Part shown: positions 10,581 to 22,042 of the stretch, one piece after another
Position numbering within the stretch: position 1 is the first letter of the stretch
Layout of the letters: the number at the start of each line of letters is the position of its first letter
From: Xenophilus sp. L33
Lineage (GTDB): Bacteria; Pseudomonadota; Gammaproteobacteria; Burkholderiales; Burkholderiaceae_C
NCBI RefSeq assembly: GCF_009765735.1
Contig: NZ_LMUW01000043.1
Location: 1-33,994, forward strand
Direction of reading: 5' to 3'
Length of the DNA: 33,994 nucleotides
Translations under genes and position numbers: made by a program
The notes under the pieces: generated by a model
What the model saw: the letters and a program-made list of their open reading frames with translations, nothing else
Database searches by the model: none
What the model was told of the DNA's origin: nothing

Positions 10581-10658
10581 CGGGCCGCTCCCAAGGCGGC
10601 CGAGCCCCCTCGGGGGGTGGCGTTACACGCGCATCGGCGCGTGAAAAGCCTGGGGGCC
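10581..10658. repeat. Repeat-like element with hairpins upstream of hisZ
   Basis: The spacer between DUF2065 and hisZ holds three consecutive inverted repeats: GGCCGC/GCGGCC (10583-10588 with 10596-10601), a CCCC/GGGG stem (about 10605-10617), and a perfect 7-bp stem CACGCGC/GCGCGTG (10626-10632 with 10637-10643, loop ATCG). CTGGGGGCC follows. The mix of CTCCCAAGGCGG, CCCCCTCGGGGGG and GGGGGCC blocks resembles the dispersed intergenic element I associate with comamonad genomes. That identification is from memory, and no second full copy is in this window. It could also act as a partial terminator after DUF2065. Confidence 0.5.
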
Positions 10659-10688
10659 ATTTTCTTGCCCGGTAGAATTCCGGTTTAA

Positions 10689-13229
<2,541 letters not shown>

Positions 13230-13257
13230 TTCCCATCCACCGCTGGAGCCCCCGACC

Positions 13258-13782
13258 ATGTTGACCGAAGACGGCAAGCACCTCTACGTGAGCTACGACG
13301 AGTACCACAACCTGATCGAGAAGCTCGCGATCAAGGTGTACCAGTCGGGCTGGCAGTTCGACACCATCCTGTGCCTGGCGCGCGGCGGCCTGCGCCCGGG
13401 CGACGTGCTGTCGCGCATCTTCGACAAGCCGCTGGCGATCATGTCGACCAGTTCGTACCGCGCCGACGCCGGCACGGTGCAGGGGCACCTCGACATCGCC
13501 CGCTACATCACCACGCCCAAGGGCGAGATCGCCGGCAAGGTGCTGCTGGTCGACGACCTGGCCGACTCGGGCCACACGCTGCATGCGGTGGTCGAGATGC
13601 TCAAGAGCAACTACGCACCGATCACCGAGCTGCGCAGCGCGGTCATCTGGACCAAGGCGCTGTCGACCTTCACCTCCGACTACTCGGTCGAGTATCTGCC
13701 GACCAATCCGTGGATCCACCAGCCCTTCGAGGGCTACGACTCGCTCGACGCCGACAAGCTCCTGAAGAAGTGGTCGGTCTGA
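13258..13782 (+). CDS. Purine-type phosphoribosyltransferase
   Basis: A 174-residue type I phosphoribosyltransferase. The PRPP-binding signature VLLVDDLADSGHT lies at residues 95-107, preceded by a hydrophobic strand and LCLARGGLRPGDVLS, the pyrophosphate-loop region. The family includes xanthine/guanine/hypoxanthine phosphoribosyltransferases, which salvage bases to nucleotides using PRPP. Exact base specificity cannot be read from the sequence. It lies 28 bases after purA and 4 bases before the metC-like gene, so it probably belongs to the same transcript, consistent with a purine salvage role. It is not PyrR or Apt by motif context. Confidence 0.85.
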   Translation: MLTEDGKHLYVSYDEYHNLIEKLAIKVYQSGWQFDTILCLARGGLRPGDVLSRIFDKPLAIMSTSSYRADAGTVQGHLDIARYITTPKGEIAGKVLLVDDLADSGHTLHAVVEMLKSNYAPITELRSAVIWTKALSTFTSDYSVEYLPTNPWIHQPFEGYDSLDADKLLKKWSV

Positions 13783-13786
13783 GGTC

Positions 13787-14980
13787 ATGCGCAAGCCCGT
13801 CACCGACCTGATCCACCATCCGTACAGCCCGCCCGCGCGCTTCGCCGCGCCGCAGCCGGGTGTGTACAAGGCCTCGACGGTGTTCTTCGACGACGTCGCC
13901 GCCATGCGGGCGCGCGACTGGAAGACCAAGGCCGGCTACACCTACGGCCTGCACGGCACGCCGACCACCTTCACCCTCGAGGAGCGGCTCGCCAGCCTCG
14001 AAGGCGGCACCGAGTGCCTGCTGGTGCCGAGCGGCCTCGCGGCGATCGGGCTGGTGTCCTTCGCGCTGCTCAAGCACGGCGACGAGGTGCTGATCCCCGA
14101 CAACGCCTACGGCCCGAACAAGGCATTGGCCTCCGGCGAGCTGGCGAACTTCGGCATCAGCCATCGCTTCTACGACGCGATGAATCCGGGCGACCTGGCC
14201 GCCAAGCTGTCGGATCGCACCAAGCTGGTCTGGCTGGAAGCAGCCGGCTCGGTGACGATGGAGTTTCCCGACCTGCCGGCACTGGTCGGCCATTGCCGCG
14301 CGCGCGGCGTGATCACCGCGCTCGACGACACCTGGGGCGCGGGCCTGGCCTTCGCGCCCTTCGACCTGCAAGGCAGCGGGCAGGGCGTCGACGTGACCAT
14401 CCATGCACTGACCAAATACCCGAGCGGCGGCGGCGACGTGCTGATGGGCAGCGTGGTGACGCGCGACGACCGGCTGCACCGGCTGCTCAAGCTGACCCAC
14501 ATGCGCATGGGCTTCGGCGTCGGCGCCGGAGACGCCGAGACCCTGCTGCGCTCGCTGCCCAGCATGGCCCTGCGCTACCAGGCGCACGACGGCAGCGCCC
14601 GCGACCTGGCGCGCTGGCTGCAGACCCGGCCGGAGATCGAGCAGGTGCTGCATCCGGCGCTCGAAGGCTCGCCCGGCCATGCCAACTGGCTGCGCCTGTG
14701 CGGCGCCACCGACCTGGCCGCGGGTCTGTTCTCGGTGGTCTTCGATTCCCGCTTCGGCAGCGAGCAGGTCGACCGTTTCTGCGACAGCCTGGCGCTGTTC
14801 CGCCTCGGCTATTCGTGGGGCGGCCCGATCAGCCTGGTGGTGCCCTACGACATCGCGCTGATGCGCGACGCGAGCGTCGCCCAGTGGCCGCACAAAGGAA
14901 CGCTGGTGCGCTTTTCGATCGGCCTGGAAGACGTCGATGATCTGCGTGCCGACCTGGCGCAGGCGTTCGACGCGCTCTGA
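13787..14980 (+). CDS. metC: Cystathionine beta-lyase / Cys-Met metabolism PLP enzyme
   Basis: A 397-residue PLP-dependent enzyme of the Cys/Met metabolism family, expected to cleave cystathionine to homocysteine, pyruvate and ammonia. Features are YTYGLHGTPTTFTLEERLASLEGG (Tyr/Arg of the partner-subunit phosphate site; quoted in two parts YTYGLHGTPT and LEERLASLEGG in alignments), PSGLAAIGL, DDTWGAG with the PLP-ring aspartate, and the Schiff-base lysine K210 in ALTKYPSGGGDVLMGS. The C-terminal domain ends in VRFSIGLEDVDDL. Within the family, the YGLHGTPT form is typical of MetC-type lyases rather than MetB. It is the last large gene of the long plus-strand block. Substrate choice is an inference. 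Confidence 0.88.
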   Translation: MRKPVTDLIHHPYSPPARFAAPQPGVYKASTVFFDDVAAMRARDWKTKAGYTYGLHGTPTTFTLEERLASLEGGTECLLVPSGLAAIGLVSFALLKHGDEVLIPDNAYGPNKALASGELANFGISHRFYDAMNPGDLAAKLSDRTKLVWLEAAGSVTMEFPDLPALVGHCRARGVITALDDTWGAGLAFAPFDLQGSGQGVDVTIHALTKYPSGGGDVLMGSVVTRDDRLHRLLKLTHMRMGFGVGAGDAETLLRSLPSMALRYQAHDGSARDLARWLQTRPEIEQVLHPALEGSPGHANWLRLCGATDLAAGLFSVVFDSRFGSEQVDRFCDSLALFRLGYSWGGPISLVVPYDIALMRDASVAQWPHKGTLVRFSIGLEDVDDLRADLAQAFDAL

Positions 14981-15085
14981 GAGCGGGTCCGGCCAGGGTG
15001 CGGCGCGGCGGGCGATCGACCGCCGTTATCGCGTACAGTCAGACCACGCGCAGTCGCATCGACTGCCACGCCCGAAGGAGCAGCA

Positions 15086-15289
15086 GTGGCAACACCCAAT
15101 TACGGCTACGAGAAGCGCCAGAAGGAACTGGCGAAGAAGAAAAAGAAGGAAGACAAGCTGAGGGAGAAGGCCTACCGCAAGCTCAGCCCGAGCACCGACG
15201 GGCTGGCGCCGGGCGATCCGGAAACCGACATGGCCTCGCTCGAACGCGACCCGCCGACGCCGCCCGAATTGCCGACCAAGAACGGTTGA
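15086..15289 (+). CDS. Small lysine-rich protein of unknown function
   Basis: A 67-residue protein starting at GTG 15086 behind a strong Shine-Dalgarno AAGGAG at 15075-15080. The N-terminal half is a highly basic helix (KRQKELAKKKKKEDKLREKAY), likely to bind nucleic acid or ribosomes by charge; the C-terminal half is Pro/Asp/Thr-rich and probably disordered (DPPTPPELPTKNG). I recognise it as a short conserved hypothetical type seen in Burkholderiales but know no function for it. It has its own 105-base leader after metC and is followed by a strong terminator, so it may be the end of a transcript or a single-gene unit. Confidence 0.75.
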   Translation: MATPNYGYEKRQKELAKKKKKEDKLREKAYRKLSPSTDGLAPGDPETDMASLERDPPTPPELPTKNG

Positions 15290-15316
15290 GACACTTTCCC
15301 GGACAGCCCTGACAAG

Positions 15317-15351
15317 AAGCCGCCGCGGCCTCGCAGCCGCGGCGGCTTTTT
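15317..15351. terminator. Strong intrinsic terminator between convergent genes
   Basis: A perfect 12-bp inverted repeat (15317-15328 with 15337-15348; arms AAGCCGCCGCGG and CCGCGGCGGCTT) encloses an 8-base loop and runs into TTTTT at 15347-15351. It ends transcription of the small lysine-rich gene. The arm on the other strand is followed by a moderately T-rich CTTCTTGTC, so it may also stop the minus-strand esterase gene, whose stop codon is at 15365. Confidence 0.92.
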
Positions 15352-15364
15352 GCTTGTTGCCCGC

Positions 15365-16018
15365 TCACTTCGGCAGCAGCGGGCGCAGCACCGGCCAGAC
15401 ATTGTCCAGGATGCGCGGCTGGGCCGCCGCGATCGGATGGAAGCGGTCGGCCTGGAACAACTCCGCCGCGTCGGGCGCATCGGCGACGCCCGCGAGCAGG
15501 AAGGGCACCAGCGCCGAATGGGTCTCGGCTGCGACCTTGCCGAAGATCTCGCCGAAGTGCTTCGTGTAGTCGCCGCCGTAGTTGGGCGGCACCTGGATGC
15601 CGATCAGCAGCACCTTGGCGCCGGCCGCCTGGGCCGACTTGGTCATCTGCAGCAGGTTGTCCTCGGTGGCCGGGAGCGGCAGCCCGCGCAGCGCGTCATT
15701 CGCGCCCAGCTCGAACACCACGATCGTGGGCTGGTGCTGCTTCAGCAGCGCGGGCAGCCGAGCCCGGCCGCCCGAGGTGGTGTCGCCGCTGATGCTGGCG
15801 TTGACCACGGTGGCGGCGACCTTCTGCGCCGCCAGGCGCTGCTGCAGCAGGGGCACCCAGCCTTCGCCGCGCTTGAGGCCGTATTCGGCCGACAGCGAAT
15901 CGCCGACCACCAGGATCACGGCCGGCGCACCGCCTGCGGCCTGCGCTTCGGCCGTCAGCCATGACCCCGCCGCGAGGGCCGTGCTGGCGCGCAAGATAAA
16001 GTCACGTCGATTCACCAC
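15365..16018 (-). CDS. tesA: GDSL-family arylesterase/lysophospholipase, Tat-exported
   Basis: A TesA-like SGNH hydrolase that cleaves esters, thioesters or lysophospholipids in the periplasm. Block I is VVGDSLSAEYG with nucleophile S41, followed by the oxyanion glycine block (SGDTTSGG), block III GANDALRG and the C-terminal DRFHPIAAAQ with the Asp/His pair. The N-terminus has a twin-arginine signal (NRRDFI, then a hydrophobic stretch ending AEAQA), suggesting folded export. I place the start at GTG 16018 (217 residues) because GAAAGG on the minus strand (plus-strand 16025-16030) lies 6 bases before it. An ATG at 16069 would extend the protein into the divergent ABC gene. It is divergent from the ABC ATPase with 13 bases between start codons. 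Confidence 0.88.
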   Translation of the reverse strand: MVNRRDFILRASTALAAGSWLTAEAQAAGGAPAVILVVGDSLSAEYGLKRGEGWVPLLQQRLAAQKVAATVVNASISGDTTSGGRARLPALLKQHQPTIVVFELGANDALRGLPLPATEDNLLQMTKSAQAAGAKVLLIGIQVPPNYGGDYTKHFGEIFGKVAAETHSALVPFLLAGVADAPDAAELFQADRFHPIAAAQPRILDNVWPVLRPLLPK

Positions 16019-16031
16019 GCGAAACCTTTCA

Positions 16032-16742
<711 letters not shown>

Positions 16743-16758
16743 GCCCCCGAGGACCGAC

Positions 16759-16986
16759 ATGCAGACACCGCCCAACGGCAGCGAACCCGACGAGGACGAC
16801 ACCGCCTTCGGCGGCTTGGCGCCGCGTGGCGGACCCGGCACGAAGCGTCCGCCTGCGAATGCGCCGGGCAGGCCGCCAGGCAGCCCGCCCGGAAAGGGCC
16901 AGGACCACAGGGTGCGATGGCTGGCGATCGCCGGTGTCGTCGTGGTGCTGGTGCTGGCCTGGCTCTACTACGGCGGGCGGCACTGA
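16759..16986 (+). CDS. Small single-helix membrane protein, unknown
   Basis: A 75-residue protein with an acidic start ([16 protein letters not shown]), a Pro/Gly/Arg-rich disordered stretch and one transmembrane helix near the C-terminus ([20 protein letters not shown]), ending a few residues later. The layout suggests an inner-membrane protein with its N-terminus in the cytosol. I do not recognise a family. It is 16 bases downstream of the ABC ATPase gene and 51 bases upstream of rlmB, so it is probably in their transcript. Codon use matches its neighbours, which supports it being real. Confidence 0.6.
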   Translation: MQTPPNGSEPDEDDTAFGGLAPRGGPGTKRPPANAPGRPPGSPPGKGQDHRVRWLAIAGVVVVLVLAWLYYGGRH

Positions 16987-17037
16987 GGCACAAGCCGGCG
17001 CGCGGAGGCACTGCACGGCAGACCGGATAATCCCCGG

Positions 17038-17784
17038 ATGTCTTCCCCCAAAGTGATCTTCGGCTTCCATGCCGTCGGCGTGCGACTCAAGACCGCGCCG
17101 AAATCGGTGATCGAAGTGCTCTTCGACGCCAGCCGGCGTGACGCCCGCATGCGGCAGTTCGTGGCCCGTGCGCAGGAGGCCGGCGTGCGGCTGGTCGAGG
17201 CCGATGGCTTGCGCCTGTCGAAGCTGAGCGGCAGCCACGGCCATCAAGGCGTCGCCGCGCGGGTCGAGCCGATGGCGCAGACCCATTCGATCGACGAGCT
17301 GCTCGAAGGCCTGGAGGCCGCCGGCACGATGCCGCTGCTCTTGGTGCTCGACGGCGTGACCGACCCGCACAACCTCGGCGCCTGCCTGCGGGTCGCCGAC
17401 GGCGCAGGCGCCCACGCGGTGATCGCCCCGAAGGACCACGCGGCCGGCATCAACGCCACCGTCGCCAAGGTCGCCAGCGGCGCGGCCGACACCGTGCCGT
17501 ATTTCATGGTGACCAACCTGGCCCGCACCCTGGGCGAGCTGAAGGAACGCAGCATCTGGTGCGTCGGCACCAGCGACGACGCGCCGGGCACGCTCTACCA
17601 GTGCGACCTGAAGCGGCCGCTGGCGCTGGTGCTGGGCGCCGAAGGCGAAGGCATGCGGCAGTTGACGCGCAAGACCTGCGACGAACTCGTCAGCATCCCG
17701 ATGGCGGGCGCGGTCGAGAGCCTGAACGTCTCGGTGGCCAGCGGCGTGTGCCTCTACGAGGCGATGCGCCAGCGCAGCGCCTGA
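17038..17784 (+). CDS. rlmB: 23S rRNA (guanosine-2'-O-)-methyltransferase RlmB
   Basis: A SpoU/TrmH-family enzyme that uses S-adenosylmethionine to methylate the 2'-O of G2251 (E. coli numbering) in the 23S rRNA P-loop. The 248-residue protein has an N-terminal L30e-like RNA-binding domain ([12 protein letters not shown]) and the trefoil-knot domain with motif 1 [18 protein letters not shown] from residue 105 (catalytic-region N and R), motif 2 [11 protein letters not shown] from residue 199, and motif 3 [15 protein letters not shown] with N230. Length and motifs fit RlmB rather than TrmH. ATG 17038 gives the expected short N-terminus. It converges on the DUF3237 gene, whose stop begins at 17793. 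Confidence 0.93.
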   Translation: MSSPKVIFGFHAVGVRLKTAPKSVIEVLFDASRRDARMRQFVARAQEAGVRLVEADGLRLSKLSGSHGHQGVAARVEPMAQTHSIDELLEGLEAAGTMPLLLVLDGVTDPHNLGACLRVADGAGAHAVIAPKDHAAGINATVAKVASGAADTVPYFMVTNLARTLGELKERSIWCVGTSDDAPGTLYQCDLKRPLALVLGAEGEGMRQLTRKTCDELVSIPMAGAVESLNVSVASGVCLYEAMRQRSA

Positions 17785-17792
17785 GCGGAGAT

Positions 17793-18269
17793 TCAGCCCA
17801 GGCTGAAGAAGCGCATCACCACCTCGGCCGGATGGCGCACGCCGGCGCCGACGAACATGCGCTCGTTGATCCAGCCCAGCGCCTTCGACGCGGTCTCGAA
17901 GCGCGGGTTGCAGCGGAAGTAGATCTGCGAAGGATCGACCGGCTCGCCGCGCAGCAGCGCCGCCATGACCGCCGCCGGCGCCGCGCGCACCGCGTGGTTC
18001 TGCACGTAGACCAGGTCGCCGGCGTCGGTCTCCAGGCCGTAGCGGGCGTCCAGCTCGGACAGCGTGTCGCTGGCGATCAGCTGGAAGTCGCTGCCGCCGG
18101 GCAGCACCCGCGCGGTCCAGCCTTCGCCGCGGGCCTGGCCGCCGGTGATCGGCACCACGCGGCGCATGCCGCGCGGGCCGCGACCGAGCACCTCGGGCTT
18201 GCCGACCTCGACGCTCAGATCGGCGAAGTAGGCGAGGCTCGGCGGGGCGAGCGGGTCTGCCGTGCTCAT
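17793..18269 (-). CDS. DUF3237 family protein
   Basis: A 158-residue protein matching the DUF3237 (UPF0311) family: an N-terminal strand (SLAYFADLSVEVGKPEVLG), PITGG(QA)RGEGW, DFQLIASDTLSELDARYGLETDAGDLVYVQN (described by its parts DARYGLETDAG and VYVQN), YFRCNPRFET and the C-terminal NERMFVGAGVRHPAEVV. The fold is a small beta-barrel; the biochemical role is not established. Its ATG overlaps the stop of the upstream aldo/keto reductase (ATGA at 18269-18266), so the two are translationally coupled and probably act on a related substrate. It is the last gene of the four-gene minus-strand operon that begins with the CHR genes. Confidence 0.85.
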   Translation of the reverse strand: MSTADPLAPPSLAYFADLSVEVGKPEVLGRGPRGMRRVVPITGGQARGEGWTARVLPGGSDFQLIASDTLSELDARYGLETDAGDLVYVQNHAVRAAPAAVMAALLRGEPVDPSQIYFRCNPRFETASKALGWINERMFVGAGVRHPAEVVMRFFSLG

Positions 18270-19231
18270 GCCTGGGCGGTCTCCGCGCTGGCGGTGTCCA
18301 GCGCCGCGATGGTCGCGGCGTCGAGCTTCAGCTCGGCCGCGGCGACCAGCTCGTTCAGCTGCTGGATCGAGGTCGCGCTGGCGATCGGCGCGGTCACGCT
18401 CGGCCGCGCGATCTGCCAGGCCAGCGCCACCTGGCCCGGCGTGGCGCCGAGCGGCTTTGCGGCCTTGTCGAGCGCGTCGAGGATCCGCAGGCCGCGCGCA
18501 TTGAGGTACTTCTTGGTGGTGGTGGCGCCGCGGGCGCTCTTCTCGGCATCGGCGGCGCTTCGGTACTTGCCGGTGAGGAAGCCGGCGGCCAGCGCGTAGA
18601 AGTTGATCACGCCGACGCCGCGTTCCTTGCACAGCGGCTCCAGCGCGTCCTCGTACACCGCGCGGTCGTAGAGGTTGTAGAGCGGCTGCAGGCTCTCGTA
18701 GCGCGGCAGGCCGTTCTTCTCGGCGACGTCGAGCGCCTCGGCCAGGCGCGGCGCGGTGAAGTTGGAGGCGCCGATGGCGCGCACCTTGCCGGCCTTGATC
18801 AGCTCGGCGAAGGCTTGCGAGGTCTCCAGCAGCGGCGTGTCGGCGTCGTCGTCGTGCGACTGGTAGAGGTCGATGTGGTCGGTCTTCAGGCGCTTGAGCG
18901 AGGCCTCGACCGCGGCGCGCACGTAGGCCGGCGACAGTCCCTTCTTGCCTTCGCCCATCGGCTTGCCCAGCTTGGTGGCCAGCACGATGCGGTTGCGCTT
19001 GCCGGACTGCTGCAGCCACTTGCCGATCAGCGTCTCGGATTCGCCGCCCACGTGGCCGGGCACCCAGATCGAATAGACGTCGGCGGTGTCGACGAAGTTG
19101 AAGCCGGCGTCGACCCAGGCGTCGAGCAGGCGGAAGGAGAGCGCCTCGTCCACGGTCCAGCCGAAGACGTTACCGCCGAAGGCGAGGGGCGAGACTTGGA
19201 GGCCGGAGCGGCCGAGCGGGCGGAGTTGCAT
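18266..19231 (-). CDS. Aldo/keto reductase
   Basis: A 321-residue NAD(P)H-dependent (beta/alpha)8-barrel oxidoreductase. The family tetrad is visible: D48 and Y53 in FVDTADVYS, K87 in LATKLG and H126 in YQSHDDD. NADP-binding residues fall in the C-terminal SVTAPIASATSIQQLNEL. It resembles the YajO/AKR11-like group; the physiological substrate cannot be told. ATG 19231 is chosen because MQLRPLGRSGLQVSPL is the family start and an AAAGG lies about 10 bases upstream. An in-frame ATG at 19360 would extend into the CHR gene. The gene lies 23 bases after chrA-2 and is coupled to DUF3237 downstream. Confidence 0.92.
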   Translation of the reverse strand: MQLRPLGRSGLQVSPLAFGGNVFGWTVDEALSFRLLDAWVDAGFNFVDTADVYSIWVPGHVGGESETLIGKWLQQSGKRNRIVLATKLGKPMGEGKKGLSPAYVRAAVEASLKRLKTDHIDLYQSHDDDADTPLLETSQAFAELIKAGKVRAIGASNFTAPRLAEALDVAEKNGLPRYESLQPLYNLYDRAVYEDALEPLCKERGVGVINFYALAAGFLTGKYRSAADAEKSARGATTTKKYLNARGLRILDALDKAAKPLGATPGQVALAWQIARPSVTAPIASATSIQQLNELVAAAELKLDAATIAALDTASAETAQA

Positions 19232-19254
19232 GGGAAGGAACCTTTGTTGGAGAG

Positions 19255-19854
19255 TCAGACGAAGCCCAGTGCACCGAGCAGCGCACCGGCGCCCAGCAGC
19301 CACAGCAGGTGGATGCGGGTGCGCCAGACGATAAACGCGGCCACCACGGTCAGCAGCCACAGGTGCCAGGCAGGCACGTTCGCGGCATGGTTACCGGTCG
19401 ACAGCACCCAGCCGGTGGCCACCAGCAGGCCGATGACGATCGGCGCCATGCCCTGCTTGAAGGCGCGCACCGAACGCCGGTCGCGGTTGCGGTGGCCCCA
19501 GCGGGTCGCGAAGTAGGTGAGCGTGGTGCTGGGCAGCATGATGCCGATCATCGTGGTCGCGAGGCCCAGGAGGCCGAGCAGCCAGGCATGCACCCCGCCG
19601 GCCAGGCCGCCGCCGGCGTTGAGGCCGACGTTCCAGCCCATCAGCGCGACGAACAGCACGTTCGGCCCGGGCGCGGCTTGGGCGATCGCCACCGAGGAAC
19701 TGAATTGCGCATCGGTCAGCCAGCCATGGTCGGCGACCAGGAAGCGGTGCATCTCGGGCACCGTGGTGATCGCGCCGCTCACCGACAGCAACGACAGCAC
19801 CATGTACTGGACGAACAGCGCCAGCCAGTCGTGCCACTGCATCACGATGTTCAT
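19255..19854 (-). CDS. chrA: Chromate transporter half-protein (CHR domain), second
   Basis: A 199-residue membrane protein with one CHR domain: the signature AQAAPGPNVLFVALMGWNVG with PGPN at residues 62-65, and five to six hydrophobic segments (for example AGGVHAWLLGLLGLATTMIG and VIGLLVATGWVLS). Full-length ChrA has two such domains; here they are separate short genes that probably form a heterodimer. The family exports or moves chromate or sulfate-like anions by a proton-linked mechanism, and substrate can only be guessed. The start ATG 19854 overlaps the stop of the upstream half (ATGA), so equal co-translation is likely. Confidence 0.88.
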   Translation of the reverse strand: MNIVMQWHDWLALFVQYMVLSLLSVSGAITTVPEMHRFLVADHGWLTDAQFSSSVAIAQAAPGPNVLFVALMGWNVGLNAGGGLAGGVHAWLLGLLGLATTMIGIMLPSTTLTYFATRWGHRNRDRRSVRAFKQGMAPIVIGLLVATGWVLSTGNHAANVPAWHLWLLTVVAAFIVWRTRIHLLWLLGAGALLGALGFV

Positions 19855-20441
19855 GGCGCGATCCGCCACCAGGTCCAGGTGCACAGCACGCAGCCGCCGA
19901 GCAGCAGCACCCAGGCGAGCGGCACGTGGAAGACCGCGATCGCGATGAACACCGCCGCCATGCAGGCCAGGCAGACGCCGAAGCCGAGCGGGTGCTTGCG
20001 CAACTGCGGGATCAGCTTGATGCCGGTGGCCGCGATCAGACCGCCGGCCACCGCGCCCATGCCGCGCAGCGCGGCCGCCACCTGCGGATTGCCCGCGAAC
20101 TGGGCATAAAGCACCGCCAGCACCAGGATCACGCACAGCGGCACGCTCAGCATGCCGGCCAGCGCGGCCATCGCGCCGCGCAGGCCGAAGGCGCGGTCGC
20201 CGATCATGAGCGCCAGGTTGATGACGTTCGGGCCCGGCATCACCTGGGCCACGGCCCAGTCTTCCAGGAACTCCTCGGGCGTCAGCCAGCGCTTGCGCTC
20301 GACGATCTCGCGCTGGACGATCGCCAGCACGCCGCCGAAGCCCTGCAGGGCCAGGAAGGTGAAGGAGACGAAGAGATCGCGCGGGGATTCGGGTTGCGGG
20401 CGGGCCGGGGGCGCTGCCGCGATCGGTGGAACCGTTTGCAT
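19851..20441 (-). CDS. chrA: Chromate transporter half-protein (CHR domain), first
   Basis: A 196-residue membrane protein with one CHR domain: FTFLALQGFGGVLAIVQREIV followed by WLTPEEFLEDWAVAQVMPGPNV (PGPN at residues 69-72), and several hydrophobic helices afterwards (MLSVPLCVILVLAVLYAQF, ATGIKLIPQLRK). It is the N-terminal partner of the short-chain CHR pair and begins with a Pro/Ala-rich cytosolic leader. It is the first gene of the operon chr-chr-aldo/keto reductase-DUF3237, divergent from the yihY gene with a 98-base shared control region (20442-20539). I see no clear promoter boxes there. Confidence 0.88.
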   Translation of the reverse strand: MQTVPPIAAAPPARPQPESPRDLFVSFTFLALQGFGGVLAIVQREIVERKRWLTPEEFLEDWAVAQVMPGPNVINLALMIGDRAFGLRGAMAALAGMLSVPLCVILVLAVLYAQFAGNPQVAAALRGMGAVAGGLIAATGIKLIPQLRKHPLGFGVCLACMAAVFIAIAVFHVPLAWVLLLGGCVLCTWTWWRIAP

Positions 20442-20539
20442 GGACGGCCATTATCCCGCGCGCCCCTGCGGGCCACCTGACCCCCCGCGAGGCATCTCGT
20501 CCGACGCGGCAGCGGCACGCGGGCTGCGACACTCCGCGC

Positions 20540-21454
20540 ATGAAACCAAGTGCGCTCCTCGACCTGTGCAAGCAGTCCTTCGCGTCCTGGCGGGCCGACT
20601 ACGCGCCGAGCATGGGTGCGGCGCTGGCCTACTACACGGTGTTCTCGGTGGCACCGCTGCTGCTGATCGTCATCTCGGTGGTCGGGCTGGTGTTCGGCCG
20701 CGACGAGGCGCGTGGCGAGATCTTCGCGCAGCTCTCGGGCCTGATGGGTGCCGAGGGCGCGCGCGGCGTGCAGTCGATGCTGGAAGCGCTCAACAAGCCG
20801 GCCCAGGGCATCCTGGCGACCGTGGTCGGCATCGGGCTGGCGCTGGTCGGTGCCACTACCGTCTTCGGCGAACTGCAGGACGCGCTCGACCGCATCTGGC
20901 GGGCGCCGGCACGCAAGGAGATCAATGGGCTGTGGAGCCTGGTGCGGGTGCGGCTCCTGTCCTTCAGCATGATCATGGGCATCGGCTTCCTGCTGATGGT
21001 GTCGCTGGTGGCGAGCGCCGCGCTGTCGGCGCTGGGCCAGTGGTGGAGCCCGATCTTCGGCGGCTGGGCGACGCTGGCGCAGGGCGTGAACTTCCTCTTC
21101 AGCTTCGTCATGGTGACGGTCGGCTTCGCGATGATCTACAAGATCATGCCGCGCGTGAGCGTGCAGTGGCGCGACGTCTGGGTGGGCGCCGGCGTGACCG
21201 CGGTGCTGTTCACCATCGGCAAGTACCTGATCGGCCTCTACATCGGCACCACCGGCGTGGCCTCGGGCTACGGCGCGGCCGGCTCGCTGGTGGTGGTGCT
21301 GGTGTGGGTCTACTACTCGGCGCAGATCTTCCTGCTCGGGGTCGAGTTCACCTGGGTCTACGCCCACGAATACGGCTCGCTCAAGGGCCAGGAGCGGCCC
21401 GGCGCCGCCGCCTCGCCGGTACGGGTCGAACAGCCGGCCACGCCGGGGGCCTGA
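20540..21454 (+). CDS. YihY/BrkB family inner-membrane protein
   Basis: A 304-residue polytopic membrane protein of the YihY/virulence factor BrkB family (formerly mis-annotated as RNase BN). Typical features are YAPSMGAALAYYTVFSVAPLLLI near the N-terminus (family signature AAxAxYxxFSxxPxL), FGELQDALDRIWRAP, and a late pattern GYGAAGSLVVVLVWVYYSAQIFLLGVEF. Six hydrophobic segments are visible. The function is not firmly known. ATG 20540 fits the family; no clear Shine-Dalgarno sequence precedes it. The C-terminal ~20 residues are Ala/Pro-rich and disordered. It is divergent from the CHR operon. Confidence 0.92.
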   Translation: MKPSALLDLCKQSFASWRADYAPSMGAALAYYTVFSVAPLLLIVISVVGLVFGRDEARGEIFAQLSGLMGAEGARGVQSMLEALNKPAQGILATVVGIGLALVGATTVFGELQDALDRIWRAPARKEINGLWSLVRVRLLSFSMIMGIGFLLMVSLVASAALSALGQWWSPIFGGWATLAQGVNFLFSFVMVTVGFAMIYKIMPRVSVQWRDVWVGAGVTAVLFTIGKYLIGLYIGTTGVASGYGAAGSLVVVLVWVYYSAQIFLLGVEFTWVYAHEYGSLKGQERPGAAASPVRVEQPATPGA

Positions 21455-21544
21455 CCGCGCAGGGCGCAGGTCGGGGTCCGCACCGACAGCGCGCGGGCCG
21501 CCGGGCGCCTATGCTCGGCCCACCTCAATCTACGGAGACGATCC

Positions 21545-21991
21545 ATGAACAGATACGGCACGATCCTGCGAGCCACCCTCATTGCCGGCGTGGCGACCGC
21601 GGCGCTCGCGGGCTGCTCGATGATGTCCAAGTCCAATACCGCCAGCTTCTCGGGCGTGATGAACGCGGCCAGCGAGGTGCCTCCGAACATGACCCGCGGC
21701 AGCGGCACCGCCGACGCCACGCTCGACAAGAACACGAACGTGCTGACCTACAAGATCACCTTCACCGGCCTGAGCGGCCCGGCGACGATGGCGCACTTCC
21801 ATGGCCCGGCCGCCGCCGGCACCAACGCGCCGGTGGTGCTGCCTTTCCGCACCCCGGTGAGCCCGATCGAGGGCACCGCGACCCTGACGGCCGCCCAGGC
21901 CGCCGACCTGATGGCCGGCAAGTGGTACGCCAACGTCCACACCGCCGCCAACCCCGGCGGCGAGATCCGCGGGCAGATGCTGCCCAAGTAA
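21545..21991 (+). CDS. CHRD-domain lipoprotein
   Basis: A 148-residue exported protein. The signal peptide ends in a lipobox (ALAGC, C24), so it is predicted to be lipid-anchored. The rest is a CHRD domain: FSGVMNAASEVPPNMTRGSG, then LTYKITFTGLSGPATMAHFHGPA and KWYANVHTAANPGGEIRGQM, with the conserved HFHGPA and NPGGEIRGQ signatures. The domain is a small beta-sandwich found in chordin and in many bacterial secreted proteins; its bacterial role is unknown. GGAGAC at 21534 precedes ATG 21545. A TATGCT at 21510 may be a -10 box, without a convincing -35. Confidence 0.88.
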   Translation: MNRYGTILRATLIAGVATAALAGCSMMSKSNTASFSGVMNAASEVPPNMTRGSGTADATLDKNTNVLTYKITFTGLSGPATMAHFHGPAAAGTNAPVVLPFRTPVSPIEGTATLTAAQAADLMAGKWYANVHTAANPGGEIRGQMLPK

Positions 21992-22042
21992 GCCTCGGCC
22001 AGGCTGCAGGCAGGCGCCCGACCGGGCAGGTCTGTCTTTCGC

